Shown piece by piece: positions 58,020 through 64,000 of a stretch of 64,000 nt of DNA. The stretch spans positions 372,001 through 436,000 of the forward strand of contig NC_018398.1 of assembly GCF_000208865.1 (NCBI RefSeq). The letters are read 5' to 3'. The DNA is from Neospora caninum Liverpool (lineage: Eukaryota > Apicomplexa > Conoidasida > Eucoccidiorida > Sarcocystidae). The notes under the pieces are model-generated. The model saw only the letters and a list, made by a program, of their open reading frames with translations. It had not been told where the DNA came from and made no database searches. Numbering within the stretch: the stretch's first letter is position 1; each line of letters opens with the position of its first letter. Made by a program: the position numbers and the translations under genes.

Positions 58020-60186
58020 ATGGCGGCAGAGCCGGTTTTGGGTTTTCTCTGTCTCCTCCGGAGAGAGGTTCTTCGGGGGAGACACATGAGAATTCGCCGC
58101 CATCTCTTTGCGTCTGCGCCCTCGTCCTCTTCTTTTCCCGCATCGTGTGGATGGTCTTTTTTCTCCGCTCCCGGCATCGTTCTTCGTGCTCAGTCGTCCG
58201 CCCCATATTTCTGCACTGCCGTGAGACCCCGTTACGCACTTTGTGTGAGATCTCAACACTTCCGCGCTCTCTCAGAGAAAACGCAAACAGATACTTGCTC
58301 TGCCCGCCGCATTTCACCCTCCCCCCCCTCTTGCTCAGTGCCTTCCTCTTCTCTCTCATCTTGCCGGTCTGCTCGTCCTGCCGCCTCCCCTTTCTCTTCG
58401 GCCTCGAGTTCTTCATCTCCATCCTCTTCTTCCCCTTTTTCCCCTCTCTCTCGTTCCCCCTTTTCTCCTGCCTTCGCTCTCCATCCTCGTCTGTTCTCCC
58501 CTCGGTTCCCGTCTTCCCTTTTCTCCTTGCCTTCTGCATCTTCTTCGTCTACTTCCTTTCCTTCTTCGTCTCCTTTCTTTTCTTCTTCGTCTTCTCCTCT
58601 CTGTGTTTCAAGACGCTTCTCGACTCGCAGCATCAGCGGCAGATTGTTCTACAAACGCCGCCCGCTGCAAGTCCCGAAGCTGAAGCCTCCCAACATTCGC
58701 AGGTGAGCCTGAGCAAAAGAAAAGAGACAGGACGACAAAGAGGAAAGAGCGGAAGCGGGAAAACATGCTGATCTCAGGCTCCCTTGGGCTCACTTCTCTT
58801 CCTTCTCCTTTCTTTTCTCATTCTTCTTCATCTCCTCCCTTCGTCTCTTTCTGTCATCTCTCCTCTGGTCTTCTTTCTCGTTTTCGCGCGACGTGTGCTG
58901 TCTTCTCGCGTTCCTTCTCTCCTTTCTTTCTTCCCTCATTCTTTCTCTTCTTTCCTCTCTTCCCTCGTCTTTGTTCTCTCTCTCTGGTTTCGCGCGACTT
59001 TTTTGCTTCCTCCTTTTCCTCTTCGCGTTTGCAGCAAGTGGCTGGAAGGCGCTCCGCAGAAGAAAGGCATTTGCGTCAAGGTGAGACTTTCTTTCGGACT
59101 GAAGAGGGTGGGATGACCGCCAATAACGTTTTCCAGATTCGGTCTTCCTCAGTGGTTTCCCGCCGTCTGTCCCTCTCCCCGAGCCTCTTGGCCCTTCGGC
59201 TCTCGAGCGCGTCTCCTCTCTTCTCTCCTAGTCGCGTTCTGCCCCCCGGCCGGCCCCACAAACGGAGCTGTCTCCTCTGCCTGTCCCCCGCAGGTGCGAG
59301 TCCAAACCCCGCGAAAACCCAACTCTGGACTGCGCAAAGTCGCGCGCGTGCGGCTGAGCACCGGCAGAACCGTCCTCGTCTACATTCCAGGCATCGGCCA
59401 CAATTTGAACGTTCACTCCACAGTCCTCGTTCGCGGTGGTAGATGCAAAGACGTGCCTGGTTGGTAAGCGAGAAGAACGCACAAAAAACGCGCGAGGCCT
59501 CTTGGCGGCACCGAGCGAGACGGAGCCGACACAACGCATGCAAAAAGCGAGCGAGGAGGCAAAACCTGCAGGCGCCTCGAGAGCAGGCGCGCCGTAGACG
59601 GAAGTGCAGACGAACCTCAGAGAAACCTGGATAAAGTCGCAGCTCTAGGTTGTGGGGATTCACCGCGAATTTTGCGTTTCGAAGACTGTGAGAGAGACAG
59701 TGCGTTTCCCGTTCCCCTCTGTTTTCCCTAGCTGCGGTTGTTTTCCTGCGCCTCCGAGGCGCTGGCGAGCTCTCGCCTTCTCTGTCTCTCCAGAGGCGCG
59801 GCCGCCAGGTTGTGTCTCTTCGCGCTCTCGTTCGTTCTGGAGCGGCTCGAGCGTTTCCCCTCTGCGTTGCGCGCAGCAACTACAAAGCCGTTCGGGGCGT
59901 GGCAGACCTTCTGCCTGTGAAGAACCGCGAGAGAAAACGGTCCAAGTACGGCGTGAAGTTGTCGTCGGAGAAGAAAGAGTGGAGACTCCAGAGATGGAAC
60001 AACAAACACCTGACCATCGAGAAGGATCGCGACATGTTCAACCAGTTTCGGTGGATGACGTGGAAGGACGAAGAAGGCCAGATGCGCACGTCTCCGCTCG
60101 CTGACGACGAAGAAGTTCCCAGACACGTGCACCTTTTCAACCGCTGGTATCGCCTCAAAATGCAGCGCGAGGGCAAGGAAACCTAA
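58020..60186 (+). CDS. RPS12: mitochondrial ribosomal protein uS12 with a long Ser-rich leader
   Basis: Four exons, 58020-58702, 59035-59080, 59294-59463 and 59877-60186, with consistent phases; about 402 residues. uS12 forms part of the decoding centre of the small subunit. The core shows [20 protein letters not shown], then [37 protein letters not shown] and RCKDVPG, with the invariant PNS and GHNL motifs, then a lineage-specific C-terminal tail of about 80 residues. The apicoplast genome carries its own rps12, so this nuclear copy is best assigned to the mitochondrion; the leader is rich in Arg and Ser with few acids. Two starts are possible: 58020 (MAAEPVLGF) and 58086 ([11 protein letters not shown]), the latter giving a more typical mitochondrial presequence. 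The roughly 225-residue leader is mostly Ser/Pro/Phe low complexity. Confidence 0.92.
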
Positions 60187-61777
60187 GCGCATGTGCGAGC
60201 TGTGGAATCCACGTTTCATGCGCCGACGAAACCGCGGTGGCGAGGAACGCGAAACCGCGTGTCCCAGAGACGCCTGTAGGCAGTCGGGCATGGTCCGGTT
60301 GAACAAAACGCTCCTTTTTCGGTCCCAGTGTTTGGTTCTCTGGAGCGTTTCCCGTTCCTGCCGCCGCATGCGGGGTGTTACATGGAACAGATCTTTGTTT
60401 TGGAACCGCGGGTTCGTCGTGAAAAGCTGCCGGTTTCTGCGACTTGGAAAACCGCCTTGCTGCCTCGCCACGACTGAAAGAACAAGAACCCGCCGCGCAC
60501 GCAAGCGGGAGTTTCTTCCGTTCTTCTCGGGGGTCTCGCCTCCCTCGAGATGAGCTCTCGGGGACTGCGCTGTGGGTGCCGAACGGTTCACGAAACGATC
60601 GCCGTAGAGATGCGAGAAAGAGTTTTGTGGCAGTTCTGCGGTCGTCGCGCGGACAGGGGCGCTTTCCCCCCTTCTAAAGAAGGTTCGTAGCGGGCGCCCA
60701 CACCCAACCATCTCCACACACGTGCATGTGACAGAATGGATACCACCTCACTGAATGTAGCGAGGGGGACACGAACAGCCCGGCTAAACATCGCTTTTCT
60801 CTGGAACCTTCTGCCGCTCCCTCGCATTTGAAAAGATGGATTCAAGGCACTACGCAATCCGTACAACAGAGGAAGATTGCGGAACGCCACTAAAGAACAA
60901 CGTGGTCGATGCAGACCTTTGTTGGGCATACCGCCCAAATACATACACAGCCATACGCATATATATATATATATATATATATGGACGTGTATCTGCGCAT
61001 GATTGTGTGGATGGGTGTCGTGGATCCTTGGTTTTCGAAGGCGGACCCGTCTGAGAGGTGATCGTGACCGCTCGAGCTCTCTGGCCCGTCTGCGGGGCTG
61101 TGCGAATTGCAGACTTTCCAGCGCGGAACCTCGCCGCACTCTGTCCCGGAAACTATTGCACTTAACGCCCCCTCGTTTGCACACACGCGCTTTTCTATAA
61201 AAGATAGGGTGACGTCTATTGCGCAAGCGTGTTTAGTTACTTTTTAGGCACGAGTGGAGGTCGAGAAACGCGCGCGTATAAAGGCTAGCTTTCTCAGTGC
61301 GAGTAGAGTGCTGGCGCCTGCAAAAGACTGTCTTTCTTGCAAAGAACACGAAACGGGAGAGGGAGAAACGGAGGCACGGCGTGACGGCGAGAAAGGACGA
61401 GGCAGGAGGAAGAGCGAGGCACTTCCCGTCACGCAGAGTCGCGCGACGGGAAGCGCAGAGGCGGACTCGCCAAAGACGTGGAAGACGCCTTGTTGCAGAG
61501 GTCTCCACAAAGAAGGTGGAAGAACGCGAAGTCAGCCACAAGACAAAAGAAAGGGAGAGAAACTGAGGGACGATAGCGAACCCCGACGAGCGAAGAAAAG
61601 ACGGTGCACGACACGTCGAGGCAGAGCGGCAAGCGGCCGCGAAGAAAGCATCACTGGGAGGGAGAGACGGTCGCGCGAGCCAGGAGGACAGAGAGAAGGG
61701 AAAAGAAAGGGGGAAGGAAACGGAGGAACGACAAGGAAGAAAACCAAAGACCCAGCGGGTGTGTGCGTGTCCCTTTT
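60187..61777. other. convergent intergenic region between uS12 and Naa10; no gene seen
   Basis: About 1.6 kb containing both 3' UTRs and a TA microsatellite at 60957-60982. The right part is GA-rich on the plus strand and gives long frames without stops (for example 61254-61988) that run antisense to the Naa10 tail; they have no recognisable domain. Confidence 0.5.
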
Positions 61778-63864
61778 TCATCGCTTTTTCTTCTTCTTTC
61801 CCGTGCTGCTCGCGCCGGTCGCACTCTCCTGCCCCTTGTCCTCGGTCTTCGCATCCTGGCAGGCGACGAAACGGCCCAGAGACAAACACCGAACAAAAAC
61901 AGCGACACCATGGAAAAAGGCACAGACACACGATGCCACCACCACCACCACTGGCGAGGAACGGGCCGAAAAAGGAAACGACAACTAGCGATCCAACGCG
62001 CGGCGAAGTCTGTCGTCGGACCGTAAACCCGAAACGCATGATGCAGTCACGTTTTCGACAAACACACAGAGCTACAGGAAGCGAAACCGTCCCTGTCCGT
62101 CAAGAAGCATTTGCTTCAACCTTCTCCACCCAAAATCTGCGGTGTTGGCGAAACGTTCTTCACCTCGAACTCCCTTTTCTCTCATAACTCACACAGCTAA
62201 CTGCATGAGAGAACGCTCGTAAACAAATCCACAAATTAATCTATTTACCTATATATATATATATATATATAAACTGTTTCTATTTGCGGGCTCAGGAGGT
62301 CCCAGGCTATGGCCTCACACAAAAACACGGATACACATCGATTCTGAGTGTACGCATATTTAGATGCACACCAAGGTAAACCCACAAACATATATATATA
62401 TATATATACATATATATTTGTGTAAATGTAAGGTCAATAGTAGGAACTCGAAGGGAATCTGGACCGATCTGTGGCGCCTTCACTTACTCCTGGAGACGCG
62501 GCGGCGTCTGAAGCGGAGTTTTTCGCTTCTTCGCTGGTCTTCGCCACTGCCCTGTCCGCTGAGGCACTCTGGGGTTCTGGTCCAAGAGAAGCGCCTTTCT
62601 TCGTTTTCCTTTTCTCTGCAGCAAAAGCAGAGAAAAGACGGCAGAAACGCAGGTGGGAAAGGAAAAGCCGCGCCGGAGCGCGAGGCCTGCGCGCGAGCGA
62701 GGCAAGGCTGTCCCTCGAAGTGCGGGAAAGAGAGAAGATGGACCAGCTTCACAGAGAGCGCCTGTTCACAGAAATAGGTCTTTCCGCCTTAATCGGCTTC
62801 TCTGACAAAAGGGTATTCGTGTTGAGAAACCTCTCCGCACTCTGACTTCCATTCGTTTTTCGACACGGAAAGTCTCGATTCAAACGGAGAAAAGGAGAGG
62901 CAAGCGGACGAATTCATGCGTGCGAACCGCGAGGGAAGAACACAAGACAGCGATATATACCGCCAATGAAGAGAAGGAAACACGCGTGTGTTTGTCTCCT
63001 TTTTTTTCGGCAACTTCCAGCTCCTCTCTCGCTCTGCTTACCTGAGAAGTAGTTCCTCATGCTGAACGCATCTTCCTTATCGGCATAGTACTCCTTGTCG
63101 ACATCGTGGATCCTGGGAAAGACAACAAAAGAGAAGAAACGCGCTCTGTGTGCGCATGGACAGCGAGAGGAAGCGCCGCACGCACCCGCCGAACCGAAAC
63201 GCAGGCGCGCGGAAGAGGCACGGAAACGCATGCAGCGGTTTGTTCTCACAGACAACATTGGGAAGAAACGAACCTGTAGCCGAGTGTGTGCTTGTAGAGC
63301 GAGTAGGCCGCTCGGTTGGTGACGCGCACGTGGAGGGAGGCGTATTCGGCGTCGAAGACTTCCTCCATGCCGTGCTCTGAAGCGAACAGTACCGGGTACC
63401 CGCACATTGGTGGAGTTTGCGGAAACGGAACGAAACGAACGAGAGTTTAAAAGAGAAGAGACGGCTCGCTGGGAGAGAGAGGGAAAAAACGGCAATCTTC
63501 GAATGCGAATCTGTCGCGACGCCCCAACGACACCGAGAGGAAACATATCAGAACGGAGGCAGAGTGAAGACAAACGAAACGAACAAATGGTCGGAATCGA
63601 GCACGTCAAAGGCAAAAACATAGAAGAAAACGAACTGCCTCTGTGCAAATAGACAGGACATGTCCGCCGATATATATATATATATATATGGGTGGTTGTG
63701 GGATTGTCTGTATGTGGGGAGATGCGGGAGACAATCGCATGCACGAAACTGTCAACTCACGTGTTAAATTCATGAGTTTGGAGGCGAGTCCGAGTTTGCG
63801 GCTCTGCCGCAGAACTGCGACGGACGTAACGTGGCCATGTCGGTCTGCAGGATCGTCTTCCTCT
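61778..63864 (-). CDS. NAA10: N-alpha-acetyltransferase Naa10 (ARD1), catalytic subunit of NatA, 5' part outside the window
   Basis: Visible exons, 5' to 3': 63864-63761, 63376-63274, 63112-63042, 62615-62488, 61855-61778, with consistent phases. Naa10 transfers acetyl from acetyl-CoA to protein N-termini, working with Naa15 on ribosomes. The GNAT core is clear: EEDDPADRHGHVTSVAVLRQ, then SRKLGLASKLM (acetyl-CoA pyrophosphate loop, R-x-x-G-x-A type), EYASLHVRVTNRAAYSLYKH, TLGYRIHDVDKEYYADKEDA and FSMRNYF. The last two exons encode a polar tail that ends in a Lys/Arg run (GKKKKKR), of unknown role. The first visible exon starts in phase 2, so at least one further exon lies beyond position 64000; 63865-64000 looks intronic. 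Confidence 0.95.
62250..62420. repeat. TA microsatellites in the last Naa10 intron
   Basis: Two TA tracts (62252-62271 and 62390-62418) between exons 62615-62488 and 61855-61778. A third at 63668-63690 lies in the intron after the first visible exon. Confidence 0.85.
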
Positions 63865-64000
63865 CTGCGGGAAGGGAACAACCCGCATCGGAGACCATTA
63901 CTAAATCCATTTTCATGAATGCACATGGGTAGACCAAAGTATTCCGTATAAGACAAACTCAGGAGGAGCCTGCCAAAAAGTGAATTCGATATTCGTGCAG

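Overview
The window is nuclear DNA of a coccidian apicomplexan, Toxoplasma gondii or a near relative such as Neospora caninum or Hammondia. The case rests on many short exons with strong GT..AG junctions, long CT/GA-rich introns, frequent (TA)n and (TATG)n microsatellites, ribosomal proteins with organelle-style leaders, and the gene set itself. Several residues of the prolyl-tRNA synthetase differ from what I remember of the T. gondii protein, which tilts weakly toward Neospora; the sequence alone does not settle it. From memory, not checked, the same neighbours lie together on T. gondii chromosome XII. The assembly has one run of exactly 100 N (6481-6580).

Layout, left to right. 1237-9558 (-): prolyl-tRNA synthetase, 14 exons visible plus at least one lost in the N gap, with an in-frame N-terminal leader up to 9897. 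11432-15377 (+): a very long bacterial-type uS10 with a signal peptide, probably apicoplast. 18619-22490 (+): a Cks1/Suc1 CDK-binding protein with a 444-codon N-terminal extension. 25241-25537 (+): an intronless Nhp6-like HMG-box protein. 28365-29972 (-): a seven-unit polyubiquitin gene. 33271-33723 (+): an unrecognised 150-residue secretory membrane protein. 36395-41214 (-): a multi-exon secretory protein, candidate dense-granule protein. 44513-46811 (+): V-ATPase subunit B. 48690-56640 (-): the U4/U6 snRNP protein Prp3 in 15 exons. 58020-60186 (+): mitochondrial uS12. 61778-63864 (-): the C-terminal part of the NatA catalytic subunit Naa10, running off the right end.

These genes do not form an operon or pathway. 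They cover translation in three compartments (PRS, uS10, uS12), protein turnover (ubiquitin), cell cycle (Cks), chromatin (HMG), splicing (Prp3), N-terminal acetylation (Naa10), acidification (V-ATPase) and parasite secretion (two genes). Three gene pairs are divergent (PRS/uS10, secretory gene/V-ATPase, Prp3/uS12) and may share promoters. The block 22.5-36 kb stands apart: less CT-rich, and with only short intronless genes.

Exon boundaries were derived by hand from open frame, GT/AG signals, phase and family similarity. Nearly every junction is phase-consistent, but boundaries may be off by a base or two. I see no CRISPR array, tRNA, rRNA or transposon.
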